NCBI RefSeq assembly: GCF_013343235.1
Contig: NZ_CP040094.1
Span: forward strand, 1,116,501-1,180,500
Direction: 5' to 3'
From: Nostoc sp. TCL240-02
Lineage (GTDB): Bacteria; Cyanobacteriota; Cyanobacteriia; Cyanobacteriales; Nostocaceae
DNA: 64,000 bases
Shown here: piece by piece, positions 1-9,151 of the stretch
Position numbering within the stretch: the stretch's first letter is position 1
How the letters are laid out: each line of letters starts with the position of its first letter
The notes under the pieces: model-generated
The model's input: the letters and a program-made list of their open reading frames with translations, nothing else
Told to the model about the DNA's origin: nothing
The model's database searches: none
Made by a program: the position numbers and the translations under genes

Positions 1-92
1 AAGATACTTGACTTTGGCATCAGAGATTGTGACGAGTTACAAAGTCTTCTACACTGACAGAAATAGGTTTTAACTCTCAACGGCGGCTCCTC

Positions 93-989
93 ATGACGGT
101 CAACGATTCTGAATACATTAGACAAACTGAAGCCACTCGTGTGCGTGTACTAAGCGAAGCACTACCTTATATTCAACAATTTGCCGGTCGCACTGTTGTT
201 GTCAAATATGGTGGTGCAGCGATGAAAGATACCGCACTCAAAGACAAAGTTATCCGCGACATTGTATTTTTATCTTGCGTGGGCTTGCGTCCAATTGTAG
301 TCCACGGCGGTGGCCCAGAAATTAACAGTTGGTTAGATAAGCTGGGAATCGAACCACAATTTAAGAATGGTTTGCGAGTCACTGATGCCGCCACAATGGA
401 TGTAGTGGAAATGGTTTTAGTTGGTCGAGTTAATAAAGAAATTGTTGCCCTAATTAACCAAGCTGGTGGATTGGCTGTAGGACTTTGCGGTAAAGACGGT
501 AATCTATTTACAGCCCGTCCCCAAGGTCAAGAAGACATCGGTTTTGTGGGGGAAGTCAGCAATGTTAATATCAAGATTTTAGAAACCCTCGCTAGCAATG
601 GCTATATTCCGGTAGTGTCTAGCGTCGCCGCAGACGAGACAGGGCAAGCTTATAATATTAATGCCGATACTGTAGCTGGAGAAATTGCTGCGGCACTAGG
701 AGCAGAAAAGTTAATTTTACTGACCGACACCAGTGGAATTTTAAAAGATTACAAAGACCAATCTACCTTGATTCCGAAAGTAGATATCCGCGAAGCCCGC
801 GAGTTAATTGTGAATGGGATTGTTACCGGTGGGATGATTCCCAAAGTTAATTGTTGTGTGCGATCGCTTGCTCAAGGAGTCCGTGCTGCACACATCATCG
901 ATGGTCGCATTCCCCACGCCCTGTTACTAGAAATCTTTACTGATGTTGGGATTGGGACGATGATTTTGGGTTCGCAATTTACCTCTTGA
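93..989 (+). CDS. argB: Acetylglutamate kinase
   Basis: Phosphorylates N-acetyl-L-glutamate with ATP, the second and usually feedback-controlled step of arginine synthesis in the cytoplasm. The 298-residue product has the amino-acid-kinase fold signatures: VVKYGGAAM near residue 37, the glycine-rich VVHGGGPEI near 70, and TDTSGIL and GGMIPK toward the C-terminus, where ATP binds. Length is normal for the family. The ATG at 93 follows a G-rich stretch (CGGCGG) but no strong Shine-Dalgarno site. In cyanobacteria this enzyme is held active by the PII protein GlnB; that link is family knowledge, not visible here. It appears monocistronic: the next gene is on the opposite strand. Confidence 0.97.
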   Translation: MTVNDSEYIRQTEATRVRVLSEALPYIQQFAGRTVVVKYGGAAMKDTALKDKVIRDIVFLSCVGLRPIVVHGGGPEINSWLDKLGIEPQFKNGLRVTDAATMDVVEMVLVGRVNKEIVALINQAGGLAVGLCGKDGNLFTARPQGQEDIGFVGEVSNVNIKILETLASNGYIPVVSSVAADETGQAYNINADTVAGEIAAALGAEKLILLTDTSGILKDYKDQSTLIPKVDIREARELIVNGIVTGGMIPKVNCCVRSLAQGVRAAHIIDGRIPHALLLEIFTDVGIGTMILGSQFTS

Positions 990-1007
990 TGCTTATGGGG
1001 CATGGGA

Positions 1008-1094
1008 AAGAAGCAGAGGGGCAGGGTGCAGGGTGTAGAGGGGAAAATTCTTCTCCCTTGCCCCCTACTTCCCTGCCCCCTTGCTCCCCACTCT
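1008..1094. repeat. GC-skewed hairpin repeat after argB
   Basis: A G-rich half (AGAGGGGCAGGGTGCAGGG) is followed by a C-rich half (CTTGCCCCCTACTTCCCTGC), so the transcript can form a long hairpin. It lies between convergent genes and probably acts as a bidirectional terminator. It belongs to the low-complexity spacer family seen repeatedly in this window. Confidence 0.7.
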
Positions 1095-1515
1095 ACCGGG
1101 GATAGGTAATAATAACCCGCGATCGCCCACCGCTAAATGGTGTACGTTGCCATGAATTATTTATAATCACCGGATTAACTAAAGTTGAATCTCGAATTGT
1201 TGGATTAATCCGGTTGGAATTTCTGACATTTTGCCTTACCTGGGGATAGGAATAATCGGGGTAATTAGTGCGTTGTGGCATTAGCCCCGTTGCTGGGTCT
1301 ACAGGCATAGGTGTAGGAATCGGACTACCATAAGTAAAGGAACCGACAGCAGGCGATGTCTGCCGACAAGCTGCTCCGCATCCACGCATAACTCCATAAG
1401 CGCCATCAACTGCGATCGCACGCTGGGCGGAAGCTGGAGCAATGCTTACACCTATGACTCCTAAAGTCATACCTCCTAGGAGCCAATTCAGTTGCGAATG
1501 CTTGATTTTCAACAT
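1093..1515 (-). CDS. Secreted or periplasmic hypothetical protein
   Basis: I do not recognise a family. The 140-residue protein begins with a Sec-type signal peptide: basic start (MLKIKHSQ), hydrophobic core (WLLGGMTLGVIGVSIA) and a likely signal peptidase site after PASA near residue 30. The mature part is basic, rich in Pro, Asn and Arg, and has two cysteines in a GCGAAC motif that could form a disulfide. No membrane segment follows the signal. The ATG at 1515 is preceded by a GGTGAG ribosome site. It is convergent with argB and shares the hairpin repeat at its 3' end. Confidence 0.65.
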   Translation of the reverse strand: MLKIKHSQLNWLLGGMTLGVIGVSIAPASAQRAIAVDGAYGVMRGCGAACRQTSPAVGSFTYGSPIPTPMPVDPATGLMPQRTNYPDYSYPQVRQNVRNSNRINPTIRDSTLVNPVIINNSWQRTPFSGGRSRVIITYPR

Positions 1516-1684
1516 ATTTTGCTCACCTGCATTTGATACCAGAGTTTTTAATCAGAAAATAGTCGCAGCTACTTAGTTAAAATTTTAGAAGTTTATCCAC
1601 TTTCAGATTGCCAGCCTTTGAAAAGATTCCAAAAAGATTGCTGGCATTGGCAAAATTAAAATAGTGCTAATTTTTGTATAAGAC

Positions 1685-2227
1685 GTGAGTGCAGAAAGTT
1701 TAGAAATTGCTAAAACCTTCTACCAGACTGGGAAAATTGCCTTTGAAAATGGGCGATACCGCGAAGCTGTAGAAAATTTAGAAAAGGCCAGCGCCCTTTT
1801 AGCTCGTAATTCTCGCTTTGGGGGTGAAGTAGAAATTTGTCTGGTGACAGCTTATGAAGCAGCTGGACGCACGGATGAGGCGATCGCTCTTTGCGAAAGA
1901 CTCAAACGCCATCCCTATATTGAAATCAGCAAACAAGCACGACAGATGGTTTACATCTTAAAAGCACCAAAGCTGAAAAGACCCAGCGAATGGATGACCG
2001 AAATCCCGGATTTGGACACACTACAAGAGAATGAACTCAAAATTTCTATAGCTGCTAAAGCCACTAAATCTTCTGTGCAGCAGAAGCCAAAACCTACAGA
2101 GCCAGAATTTGTTGACCTCAGTCAGGTCAATACCAGAGATAATCGCTTTATCTGGGTGGCGCTAATTGCCATTGGTTTAACCATCTCGTACTTGGTTTGG
2201 TTGAATTTTTCAGGAACCCCTGGCTGA
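1685..2227 (+). CDS. TPR-containing protein with C-terminal membrane anchor
   Basis: The 180-residue protein starts at a GTG. Residues about 5-75 look like two tetratricopeptide-type helix pairs (IAFENGRYREAVENLEKA; TAYEAAGRTDEAIALCERL). A charged linker follows, then one hydrophobic segment near residues 156-172 (WVALIAIGLTISYLVWL) and a short tail. The expected topology is a cytoplasmic TPR domain tethered by a C-terminal helix. The next gene (DUF3153) starts 26 bases downstream on the same strand, so the two are probably co-transcribed. The partner protein is unknown. Confidence 0.75.
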   Translation: MSAESLEIAKTFYQTGKIAFENGRYREAVENLEKASALLARNSRFGGEVEICLVTAYEAAGRTDEAIALCERLKRHPYIEISKQARQMVYILKAPKLKRPSEWMTEIPDLDTLQENELKISIAAKATKSSVQQKPKPTEPEFVDLSQVNTRDNRFIWVALIAIGLTISYLVWLNFSGTPG

Positions 2228-2253
2228 TACTATGTTGACTTTTGGGGAGATTT

Positions 2254-3138
2254 ATGGTTACAACTTCTTCAATTTTCGGAAAGATTTTGTTGTGGTTAAT
2301 CAGACCATTTAGTTTTGTGTTGACACTGAATGGTCGAAATCGAATGAACCGCGTCTTTCCGATGCGAAATCCTATATTGTGGCTAGTACTGTTAACATCC
2401 CTGTTACTGACTGGCTGTGTTAAGTACGATGTAGGGCTTAACTTTGATAATTCAAATAGTGGTGAATTCGTACAGCATATTAAGTTGGGAGAGCGGCTAA
2501 CCAGCTTTAGTGGCGATTCTGTATACGAATGGTTAAACAGCATAGAACGCCGCGCCCGTCAACTAGAAGGTAAAACGCAGCGAGTTTCCCAAGAAGAAAT
2601 CATCGTTACAATTCCTTTTAGTAGTGGTAGCGAATTGCAAGAGAAGTTCAACGAATTTTTTAATTCCCGTACAAATCAATCCTCTGAGGCTGTGCAGAGC
2701 AAATCTGACTCAGAACTGCCAAAAATTGAATCAAACGTCCTCTTAGAAGAGAACAATTTTTTACTTTTAGTCCGAAATCGGTTGATTTATGATTTGGATT
2801 TGCGATCGCTTGCTCTAATTGCCAGCAAAGGTAATGTTCTGGCTAATGCTGGTTCAATTCTTGACTTGGAATTTAGCTTGAAAACTCCTTGGGGAGCCAA
2901 AAACATTCAACTAACTGCAACTGCCATTGAGCCGGAAAAAAATGGCAATCAACTGGTCTGGAAACTCCAGCCTGGTCAACTCAACCACATAGAAGCAGTT
3001 TTCTGGCTTCCTAGTCCCCTTGGTATTGGTGCATTGTTAATTATCCTGTTTGTCTGGGGAGGATTGTACTTGAGATACAATTTCATGCCAGATCCCAGAA
3101 CTCAATTGCTTCCCAAAGCAGCAGCTATCCAGGAATAG
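2254..3138 (+). CDS. DUF3153-type membrane lipoprotein
   Basis: The 294-residue product resembles the cyanobacterial DUF3153 family, of unknown function. It has a hydrophobic segment ending in a lipobox-like LLLTGC near residues 49-54, a beta-rich soluble region with the family-like GLNFDNSNSGEFVQHI, and a C-terminal transmembrane helix (IGALLIILFVWGGLYL). I chose the ATG at 2254 because GGGGAG sits five bases upstream. An inner ATG at 2344 would give a more conventional lipoprotein signal peptide but has no ribosome site. It likely forms an operon with the preceding TPR protein. Confidence 0.75.
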   Translation: MVTTSSIFGKILLWLIRPFSFVLTLNGRNRMNRVFPMRNPILWLVLLTSLLLTGCVKYDVGLNFDNSNSGEFVQHIKLGERLTSFSGDSVYEWLNSIERRARQLEGKTQRVSQEEIIVTIPFSSGSELQEKFNEFFNSRTNQSSEAVQSKSDSELPKIESNVLLEENNFLLLVRNRLIYDLDLRSLALIASKGNVLANAGSILDLEFSLKTPWGAKNIQLTATAIEPEKNGNQLVWKLQPGQLNHIEAVFWLPSPLGIGALLIILFVWGGLYLRYNFMPDPRTQLLPKAAAIQE

Positions 3139-3164
3139 TAGACATCTATTGAGGGAATTTGGTA

Positions 3165-3262
3165 AAAGAGGCAGAGGGGCAGGGGGAAGAGTGCAGAGGA
3201 GAGGAATTTTCCCTCTGCTCCCTGCCCCCTGCTCCCTTGCTTCTTCTCCATTACCTATTACC
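3165..3262. repeat. GC-skewed hairpin repeat
   Basis: A G-rich arm (GAGGGGCAGGGGGAAGAGTG) is mirrored by a C-rich arm (CCTGCCCCCTGCTCCC). It lies between the convergent DUF3153 gene and the HxlR regulator gene, and probably serves as a shared terminator. Confidence 0.65.
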
Positions 3263-3272
3263 CATTCTCTCG

Positions 3273-3599
3273 TTATTCGCTCCCATACCAACGTTCAGCA
3301 AGTGCATTGAGTTGATGAAGCACATCAATGAGTTCCTGACCCCGTTCTGTAAGACCGTAAGTTACTTGGGGTGGAACAGTTGGTTCATATTGGCGATAAA
3401 TAATCTCTGCTGCCTCAAGCATCCTCAGCCTTTCTGTTAAAACTTTGGTAGAGATGCCCTCGACTAAGTGCTTCAATGCACCAAAGCGAGTCGGCCCACT
3501 ATTACACAACACCCAAAGTATATACATTGTCCAGGGCCCTGATAGTAAGGACATCAAAATGCTGATTGGGCAAGCATCAGAATTTTTAGAGACAGACAT
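3273..3599 (-). CDS. HxlR-family winged-helix transcriptional regulator
   Basis: A DNA-binding regulator of about 108 residues. The HxlR core is clear: CPISILMSLLSGPWTMYILW at the N-terminus, a recognition-helix region (RFGALKHLVEGISTKVLTERL), and the wing YRQYEPTVPPQVTYGLTERGQEL. The single cysteine next to the first helix is the position used for thiol sensing in redox HxlR members such as HypR and QorR, so electrophile or oxidant sensing is a reasonable inference. It is transcribed away from the azoreductase gene. Two inverted repeats in the shared spacer are the likely operators. A TTG at 3614 is an alternative start. Confidence 0.88.
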   Translation of the reverse strand: MSVSKNSDACPISILMSLLSGPWTMYILWVLCNSGPTRFGALKHLVEGISTKVLTERLRMLEAAEIIYRQYEPTVPPQVTYGLTERGQELIDVLHQLNALAERWYGSE

Positions 3600-3624
3600 C
3601 GATAAATTCGCCAAAATCTTCCAA

Positions 3625-3667
3625 TAGTTACTTTATGGTAACTACTTTACTTTAGTAACTAGTTACT
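3625..3667. promoter_or_regulatory. Probable HxlR operators
   Basis: Two inverted repeats with the same core lie in the divergent spacer. The first pairs TAGTTAC (3625-3631) with GTAACTA (3638-3644). The second is an uninterrupted palindrome, AGTAACTAGTTACT (3654-3667). Both contain GTAAC/GTTAC half-sites, as expected for a dimeric winged-helix repressor controlling itself and the azoreductase. Confidence 0.6.
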
Positions 3668-3747
3668 TTTAGTATCTGATGTAATGCTTTGAAATAGAAA
3701 CTCAAAAAAGTAAAAGCAGTAAATCCTAGCTAATCAGGAGATATTTG

Positions 3748-4365
3748 GTGGTCAACATTCTACATATTGATTCCAGCCCCCGTGGTGAACGATCGCACTC
3801 ACGAGAACTATCTAAAGAATTTGTCAGTGCTTGGAAGGCAGCACATCCTGAAGATGCGATCGCCTATCGAGATTTAGGCCGTCACCCAGTTCCTCACGTT
3901 GATGAAGCTTGGATTGCGGCAGCATTTTCACCACCAGAAACCCATACCCCAGAATTAACTGAGGCAATCAGGATTTCTGACGAATTGATTGATGAGTTTT
4001 TGGCAGCCGATCGTTACGTCTTTGGAGTGCCAATGTATAACCTGAATATCCCTTCCACTTTTAAGGCTTACATCGACCAAATTGTTCGTGCTAACCGGAC
4101 TTTTGCTGTAGATGCTCAAGGCTTAAGAGGATTAGTCGAGGGTAAAAAGGCAGTTATCATTACAGCTCGTGGCAGTGACTTTAGCCCGACATCTCCTTAC
4201 GCTGCCTACGACTTTCAAGAACCCTACCTGCGGGCGATTTTCGGTTTTATTGGGATTACAGATATTCAATTTATTAACGCTAACAGCCTCAACGAGGGTG
4301 ATGCCCGTACCAAATCTCTATCAGAAGCACGGGCAGCAATTCAAGACGCGATCGCTCAATGGTAA
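3748..4365 (+). CDS. azoR: FMN-dependent NADH-azoreductase (quinone reductase)
   Basis: A flavodoxin-fold oxidoreductase of 205 residues that reduces quinones and azo compounds by two-electron transfer, protecting against electrophile stress. Signatures are the FMN phosphate loop (HIDSSPRGERSHSRELS), the PMYNLNIPSTFKAYID flavin-binding segment, and ITARGSDFS before the C-terminal FGFIGITDIQFI strand. I start it at the GTG at 3748 because CAGGAG ends eight bases upstream; the in-frame TTG just before is less likely. It is divergent from an HxlR regulator, a common pairing for inducible quinone reductases. Confidence 0.92.
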   Translation: MVNILHIDSSPRGERSHSRELSKEFVSAWKAAHPEDAIAYRDLGRHPVPHVDEAWIAAAFSPPETHTPELTEAIRISDELIDEFLAADRYVFGVPMYNLNIPSTFKAYIDQIVRANRTFAVDAQGLRGLVEGKKAVIITARGSDFSPTSPYAAYDFQEPYLRAIFGFIGITDIQFINANSLNEGDARTKSLSEARAAIQDAIAQW

Positions 4366-4372
4366 TGTATGG

Positions 4373-4556
4373 TTTTGGGAATTGGGAATTGGGCATCGAT
4401 AAGAGATAGGAGCGACAAGGAAGAAGGGGGAGACTTGGGAGAGACTTGTTGAATAATTCTCCCTTTATCTTCCCTGTCCCCCTTGTCCCCCTTGTCCCCC
4501 TTTATCTTCCCTGTCCCCCTCATCCTCCTAATCTTCCTCCCCTGCCCCTCTTCAGG
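4373..4556 (+). repeat. Long hairpin repeat, copy 1
   Basis: First of three related elements in this window (also about 6408-6580, inverted, and 11843-12020). Shared landmarks are ATCGATAAGAGATAGG, a GACAAGGAAGA segment, GGGAGA..ACTTGTTGAATAATTCTCCC, and a C-rich tail with repeated TGTCCCCC units. The whole can fold into a long stem. It lies between the convergent azoR and pdxH genes. Confidence 0.75.
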
Positions 4557-5196
4557 GTGATAACCGCTCAATTTTCCAAGTGCCATTATCTAAACGGCTA
4601 TAGAGCAAGCGATCGTGTAAGCGGCTAGAGCGTCCTTGCCAAAACTCAATTTCTGTAGGGATCACTCGTAAGCCTCCCCAATGAGGCGGTCGGGGGATCA
4701 CTTGATTTTCATATTTGCTATTAAACTCCTGCATACGTCGCTCTAAAACTTCTCGACTTTCTATCACCTCGCTTTGATTAGATACCCACGCACCCAGGCG
4801 ACTGTTAGGAGGGCGAGTATCAAAATACTGGTCGGATTCAGTTTCAGAAACTTTCTCTACATACCCACAAATCCGAACTTGACGTTCTAGTTCTGCCCAC
4901 CAAAAGACTAAAGCCGCTAGAGGATTTTCTGCTAATTCTTGTCCTTTGCGGCTGTTGTAGTTGGTGAAGAAAGCAAAGCCGCGTTCATCGAAATCCTTGA
5001 GTAGCACCATTCTGGCTGAGGGCTTACCGTCGGGTGTGACAGTAGCAAGAGTCATCGCATTGGGTTCGGGGAGTTGACCTGCTAAAGCCTGATCGAACCA
5101 TTTTTTAAATTGGATAAAAGGATTGAGGTTTACCTCGATTTCGCTCAAACCTTCCAAGGTGTAGTCTTTGCGGAGGTCAGCTACGGTTTTGTCCAT
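4552..5196 (-). CDS. pdxH: Pyridoxamine 5'-phosphate oxidase
   Basis: Oxidises pyridoxine/pyridoxamine 5'-phosphate to PLP using FMN, in vitamin B6 synthesis and salvage. The 214-residue length matches the family. Visible signatures: N-terminal [10 protein letters not shown], the FMN-binding [44 protein letters not shown], and the C-terminal [12 protein letters not shown] substrate-binding motif. The ATG at 5196 has an AGGAAG ribosome site upstream. The 3' end abuts the long hairpin repeat shared with azoR. It appears monocistronic. Confidence 0.96.
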   Translation of the reverse strand: MDKTVADLRKDYTLEGLSEIEVNLNPFIQFKKWFDQALAGQLPEPNAMTLATVTPDGKPSARMVLLKDFDERGFAFFTNYNSRKGQELAENPLAALVFWWAELERQVRICGYVEKVSETESDQYFDTRPPNSRLGAWVSNQSEVIESREVLERRMQEFNSKYENQVIPRPPHWGGLRVIPTEIEFWQGRSSRLHDRLLYSRLDNGTWKIERLSP

Positions 5197-5322
5197 TTTG
5201 ATTTACTTCCTTGCTATCAGATACGCTTATACATATCTTTGTTAAAAATATCTATGATAATAATCAGTGTTATCAAGAATTTTACAAATTCTCTCAGAAA
5301 TATCTAAAATAGGTTGCATAAA

Positions 5323-6408
5323 ATGCGCCGTTCGGCATCCCTTCAACGCCTGTTAATTTATGGTCTGAGCGGTCCAATTATCGCTCTTAATGTCTGGCTA
5401 CTGTCCGTACTTTTTCGATACTTCCAGCATCCCATTACCGTCTTGAGCATTGGGGCGATTTTGGCTTTTCTACTCAATTACCCAGTTAAGTTCTTTGAAC
5501 GTGCCCGAATCACGCGCACTCAGGCAGTAATCATAGTTTTACTGGCAACATTAACCCTGTTTGGGATTCTGGGTGTCACCCTAGTGCCGTTAATCATTGA
5601 CCAAACAATCCAACTGTTAAATAAGATCCCTGATTGGTTAGGCGCTAGTCAGGCAAACTTAGAGCAATTTGAGATGCTGGCAAAACAAAGACGTTTGCCG
5701 ATCGATCTCAGGGTTGTAAGCAGTCAAATCAATGCCAACATTCAGAATCTGGTGCAACAGCTAGCTTCTGGGGCAGTGGGATTTGCTGGGACACTGTTAT
5801 CAGGCTTACTTGACGTAGTGTTAGTTATTGTGCTGGCATTTTATATGCTTTTATATGGCGATCGCGTCTGGTATGGTCTGGTCAATCTTTTGCCTTCTAA
5901 TATTGGAGAGCCTCTTACCGCATCCTTACGCCTAAATTTCCAGAACTTCTTCCTTAGTCAGTTGTTGCTAGGGCTATTCATGATGCTAACCCTGACACCA
6001 ATTTTCTTAGTAATGAAGGTACCCTTTGCCCTGCTGTTTGCCATATTAATTGGGATTTCAGAACTCATTCCCTTTATTGGGGCATCTCTTGGCATTGGTC
6101 TAGTGACGATTTTAGTACTACTGCAAAATTGGTGGTTAGCAGTTCAAGTTGCGATCGCGGCAATTCTTATGCAACAGCTTAAAGATAACTTGTTAGCTCC
6201 CAGATTACTCGGCAACTTTATCGGACTGAATCCCATTTGGATTTTTGTAGCTATTTTGATGGGATTTGAGATTGCGGGGCTGTTAGGAACGCTTGTTGCT
6301 GTTCCCATTGCTGGTACTATTAAAGGCACTTTCGATGCGATCAAGAGCGGCAAACCTAGTGATTTTGTCTCAACTGTCACCATTGCTCATGACCCACCCC
6401 AAGAGTGA
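5323..6408 (+). CDS. AI-2E family transporter (UPF0118 membrane protein)
   Basis: A 361-residue polytopic membrane protein of the AI-2E/PerM family, which includes exporters and Na+/H+ antiporters. It shows the usual layout: two or three N-terminal helices (IIALNVWLLSVLFRYF; ITVLSIGAILAFLLNYPV; AVIIVLLATLTLFGILGV), an amphipathic loop, then five or so helices with GISELIPFIGASLGIG and the C-terminal NPIWIFVAILMGFEIAGLLG. The substrate cannot be inferred. The ATG at 5323 is preferred over the TTG at 5314, with AGG nine bases upstream. Confidence 0.88.
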   Translation: MRRSASLQRLLIYGLSGPIIALNVWLLSVLFRYFQHPITVLSIGAILAFLLNYPVKFFERARITRTQAVIIVLLATLTLFGILGVTLVPLIIDQTIQLLNKIPDWLGASQANLEQFEMLAKQRRLPIDLRVVSSQINANIQNLVQQLASGAVGFAGTLLSGLLDVVLVIVLAFYMLLYGDRVWYGLVNLLPSNIGEPLTASLRLNFQNFFLSQLLLGLFMMLTLTPIFLVMKVPFALLFAILIGISELIPFIGASLGIGLVTILVLLQNWWLAVQVAIAAILMQQLKDNLLAPRLLGNFIGLNPIWIFVAILMGFEIAGLLGTLVAVPIAGTIKGTFDAIKSGKPSDFVSTVTIAHDPPQE

Positions 6409-6580
6409 GGGTGCGGGGGAGGGAGGAAGCAGGGGGCAGGGGAGATTAGGAGGATGAGGGGGACAAGGGGGACAAGGGGGACAAGGAGGATAAAGGGAGA
6501 ATTATTCAACAAGTTTCTCCCTTTATCCCCCCTCTTCCTTGTCCCCCCTATCTCTTATCGATGCCCAATTCCCAAATATA
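6408..6580 (-). repeat. Long hairpin repeat, copy 2 (inverted)
   Basis: Same element as at 4373 and 11843 but in the opposite orientation: the GACAAGGGGGACAAGG units come first, then GGGAGAATTATTCAACAAG, and CCTATCTCTTATCGAT near the end. It begins at the stop codon of the AI-2E gene and may act as its terminator. Confidence 0.75.
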
Positions 6581-6781
6581 AAATATCAAAAGTTGCACAT
6601 TCCGATCTCACAATTCACAATGGTGATTGATTACAAATTTCAGAGGATGCTGCCAGCAGGCAATTTCTGATTAAAAGAAGCACAAGCGAATGTATTAAGT
6701 ACACGCTTTGCCAAGAGTCAATGAGTTTACTGTTGGATTTACAGTATTTCGATTCTTAATTAATTAACTTAGAACCCGTTG
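6581..6781. other. Spacer upstream of scpA
   Basis: AT-rich spacer after the hairpin repeat. It presumably holds the scpA promoter. I see no gene or conserved site that I can name. Confidence 0.4.
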
Positions 6782-7612
6782 ATGGAAGCTTCCGAGCTAT
6801 TAGAAACAATCACACTCCTGATTTACCAAGCTGAACAGGGAGAAATTGACCCTTGGGATGTCCAAGTAATTGAGGTGATTGACCGTTACTTAGAACTGAT
6901 GGCACCGGAGTCGATAGGAAGAGGCTATGAAGCGGATTTGTCTCAATCTGGACAGGCATTTTTATCAGCATCAATGCTGGTATTATTTAAAGCTAATACA
7001 TTGATGCAATTGTCAACAGTAGGTGATATCCAGGATTATGTATTAGATGATGCCATATTGGAAGATGAAGACGGAATATCACATCATGGTCATCGTTTAC
7101 CATTAGAACGGCAATTGCGTCGTCGTCCATCGGCAATGCCGCCACCGAAGCGTCGGGTGACTCTGCAAGAGTTAATCAAGCAATTGCAGATTATGGCAAA
7201 CCAGCTAAAACTAGTAGAAAAAGTCAGCAAACCTATTCGTCCCAGACGTTTGCCTAGCGTCCAAAGTATGCGGGAGGCACTGGAGTTAGCTCACCAAGAA
7301 AATCTGACAGAAGTAGCTGGAGAACTCGAACAAGTCTTGAATTTATCGGCCAGAGAGCTAAATTCAGAACAAAATTGGTTGAATTTAGAACAACTTGTAG
7401 AATTGTGGACTCAGACAAAGCTTTTTAACCAAAAGGGGTCTGGACATGAGTCTAAACACAGTCATTTAGTTAGCGTTTTCTGGGCGCTACTACTACTTTC
7501 GGCTCAATCGAAAGTAGAGCTATTTCAAGAGGAGTTTTACAATGAGATTAAAATTCGGCTAATTACAGATTCAGCTAAGACCAGTAAACCTTTTGAGCAG
7601 TCGATGAACTAA
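6782..7612 (+). CDS. scpA: Segregation and condensation protein A
   Basis: Kleisin subunit of the Smc-ScpAB condensin that compacts and segregates the chromosome. The 276-residue protein shows the ScpA N-terminus (LETITLLIYQAEQGEIDPWDVQVIEV, with the DPWD motif that contacts Smc), the PESIGRGYEADLSQSGQAFLSAS region, and a C-terminal winged-helix stretch (HLVSVFWALLLLSAQSKVELFQEEFYNEI) typical of the kleisin C-terminus. I use the ATG at 6782; the TTG directly before it is an alternative. ScpB is not in the window. Confidence 0.9.
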   Translation: MEASELLETITLLIYQAEQGEIDPWDVQVIEVIDRYLELMAPESIGRGYEADLSQSGQAFLSASMLVLFKANTLMQLSTVGDIQDYVLDDAILEDEDGISHHGHRLPLERQLRRRPSAMPPPKRRVTLQELIKQLQIMANQLKLVEKVSKPIRPRRLPSVQSMREALELAHQENLTEVAGELEQVLNLSARELNSEQNWLNLEQLVELWTQTKLFNQKGSGHESKHSHLVSVFWALLLLSAQSKVELFQEEFYNEIKIRLITDSAKTSKPFEQSMN

Positions 7613-7843
7613 AAAAGCGAAAAGTAGCCCTACAGATAATTTACAGATTTTTGATTCAGTCTCAAAATCCGAGTAAATTGAAAAGATAAGCGATCGCTTG
7701 TCATCTAAGTATATAGATGGTTGTAATAACCACTAAATTCCTGTTATCCCTGTTTGAGGGATGACTTACAGCAGAAATAAAAACTGATGATTAAGTATCA
7801 CTCGATAAAAGTAAACTGGCTTGTGGTTGAGGAATAAATTTTT

Positions 7844-9013
7844 ATGAAAGCGATGATTCTCGCGGCTGGTAAGGGTACTCGCGTGCGTCCGATTACCTAC
7901 ACAATTCCCAAACCAATGATTCCCATCCTGCAAAAGCCAGTGATGGAGTTCTTGCTGGAACTGTTACGCCAACATGGATTTGACCAGATTATGGTCAACG
8001 TTAGTCATTTGGCTGAAGAAATAGAAAACTATTTTCGTGACGGTCAACGGTTTGGGGTGCAGATTGCCTATTCCTTTGAAGGGAAAATTGATGACGAAGG
8101 TAAACTGGAGGGAGAAGCAATCGGTTCTGCTGGAGGAATGCGGCGTATCCAAGACTTCTCACCGTTTTTTGATGATACCTTTGTGGTGTTGTGTGGTGAT
8201 GCTTTGATTGATTTGGATTTAACTGCGGCAGTTAAATGGCATAGAGCAAAAGGGGCGATCGCTACTATTATTACAAAATCTGTTCCCCAGGAAGAAGTTT
8301 CAAGCTACGGTGTGGTAGTCACTGATGAAGAGGGGCGTGTTAAAGCTTTCCAAGAAAAACCTTCAACCGAAGAAGCCCTCAGCACCAACATCAACACAGG
8401 TATTTACATCTTTGAACCAGAGGTTTTTAACTATATTCCCTCTGATGTGGAATATGACATTGGTAGCCAATTGTTCCCCAAATTAGTGGAAATCAAAGCT
8501 CCCTTCTACGCCATCCCTATGGACTTTGAATGGGTAGATATTGGTAAAGTTCCAGACTATTGGCGGGCGATTCGCGGTGTACTGCTGGGTGAAATCAAAA
8601 ATGTGCAAATCCCCGGTCATGAAGTCGCCCCTGGTATTTATACTGGCTTAAATGTCGCCGTGAATTGGGACAAAGTGGATATCACTGGCCCAGTTTACAT
8701 CGGCGGGATGACGAGAATAGAAGACGGAGCGAAAATCGTTGGACCTGCGATGATTGGCCCCAATTGTTGGATATGTAGTGGCGCAACAGTAGAAAATAGC
8801 GTGATTTTTGAATGGTCGCGCTTGGGGCCAGGAGTCAGATTAGTCGATAAGCTAGTGTTTGGACGTTATTGTGTAGATAAAACTGGGGCCGCTATAGATG
8901 TCCAAGCGGCTGCTTTAGATTGGCTAATTACCGATGCTCGCCAGATACCACCATCTCATACCCCTGTTGAGCGACAAGCGATAGAGGAATTGCTGGGGAC
9001 AAACGCGAATTAG
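7844..9013 (+). CDS. NDP-sugar pyrophosphorylase (mannose-1-phosphate guanylyltransferase-like)
   Basis: A sugar-phosphate nucleotidyltransferase of 389 residues. The N-terminal Rossmann-like domain starts with [23 protein letters not shown], the nucleotide-binding signature, with [13 protein letters not shown] near 120 and FQEKPS near 170. The C-terminal part (about 270-345) has left-handed beta-helix hexapeptide character ([20 protein letters not shown]). It likely supplies GDP-mannose or dTDP-glucose for polysaccharide synthesis; the exact nucleotide cannot be fixed by eye. GAGGAATA precedes the ATG. It ends just before an STRR array shared with speA. Confidence 0.87.
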   Translation: MKAMILAAGKGTRVRPITYTIPKPMIPILQKPVMEFLLELLRQHGFDQIMVNVSHLAEEIENYFRDGQRFGVQIAYSFEGKIDDEGKLEGEAIGSAGGMRRIQDFSPFFDDTFVVLCGDALIDLDLTAAVKWHRAKGAIATIITKSVPQEEVSSYGVVVTDEEGRVKAFQEKPSTEEALSTNINTGIYIFEPEVFNYIPSDVEYDIGSQLFPKLVEIKAPFYAIPMDFEWVDIGKVPDYWRAIRGVLLGEIKNVQIPGHEVAPGIYTGLNVAVNWDKVDITGPVYIGGMTRIEDGAKIVGPAMIGPNCWICSGATVENSVIFEWSRLGPGVRLVDKLVFGRYCVDKTGAAIDVQAAALDWLITDARQIPPSHTPVERQAIEELLGTNAN

Positions 9014-9095
9014 GGAATGGGGAATGGGGAAGGAGCAAGGGGGCAGGGGGCAGGGGGCAGGGGAAGAAGAACTATTTATTGATTCTTGAGCGATA

Positions 9096-9151
9096 CCCAA
9101 TGCCCAATTCCCAATTCCCAATGCCCAATTCCCAATTCCCAATTCCCAATT
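9096..9151. repeat. STRR heptamer array (CCCAATT/CCCAATG)
   Basis: Eight consecutive 7-bp units: CCCAATG, CCCAATT x2, CCCAATG, CCCAATT x4. This is the short tandemly repeated repetitive class of heterocystous cyanobacteria. The array touches the stop codon of speA. The opposite half of the spacer (9015-9062) has G-rich units that can pair with it. Confidence 0.9.

Noticed and set aside
4169..4402. 77-codon plus-strand frame inside azoR
   Set aside because: Lies within the clear azoreductase gene in another frame and has no family features.
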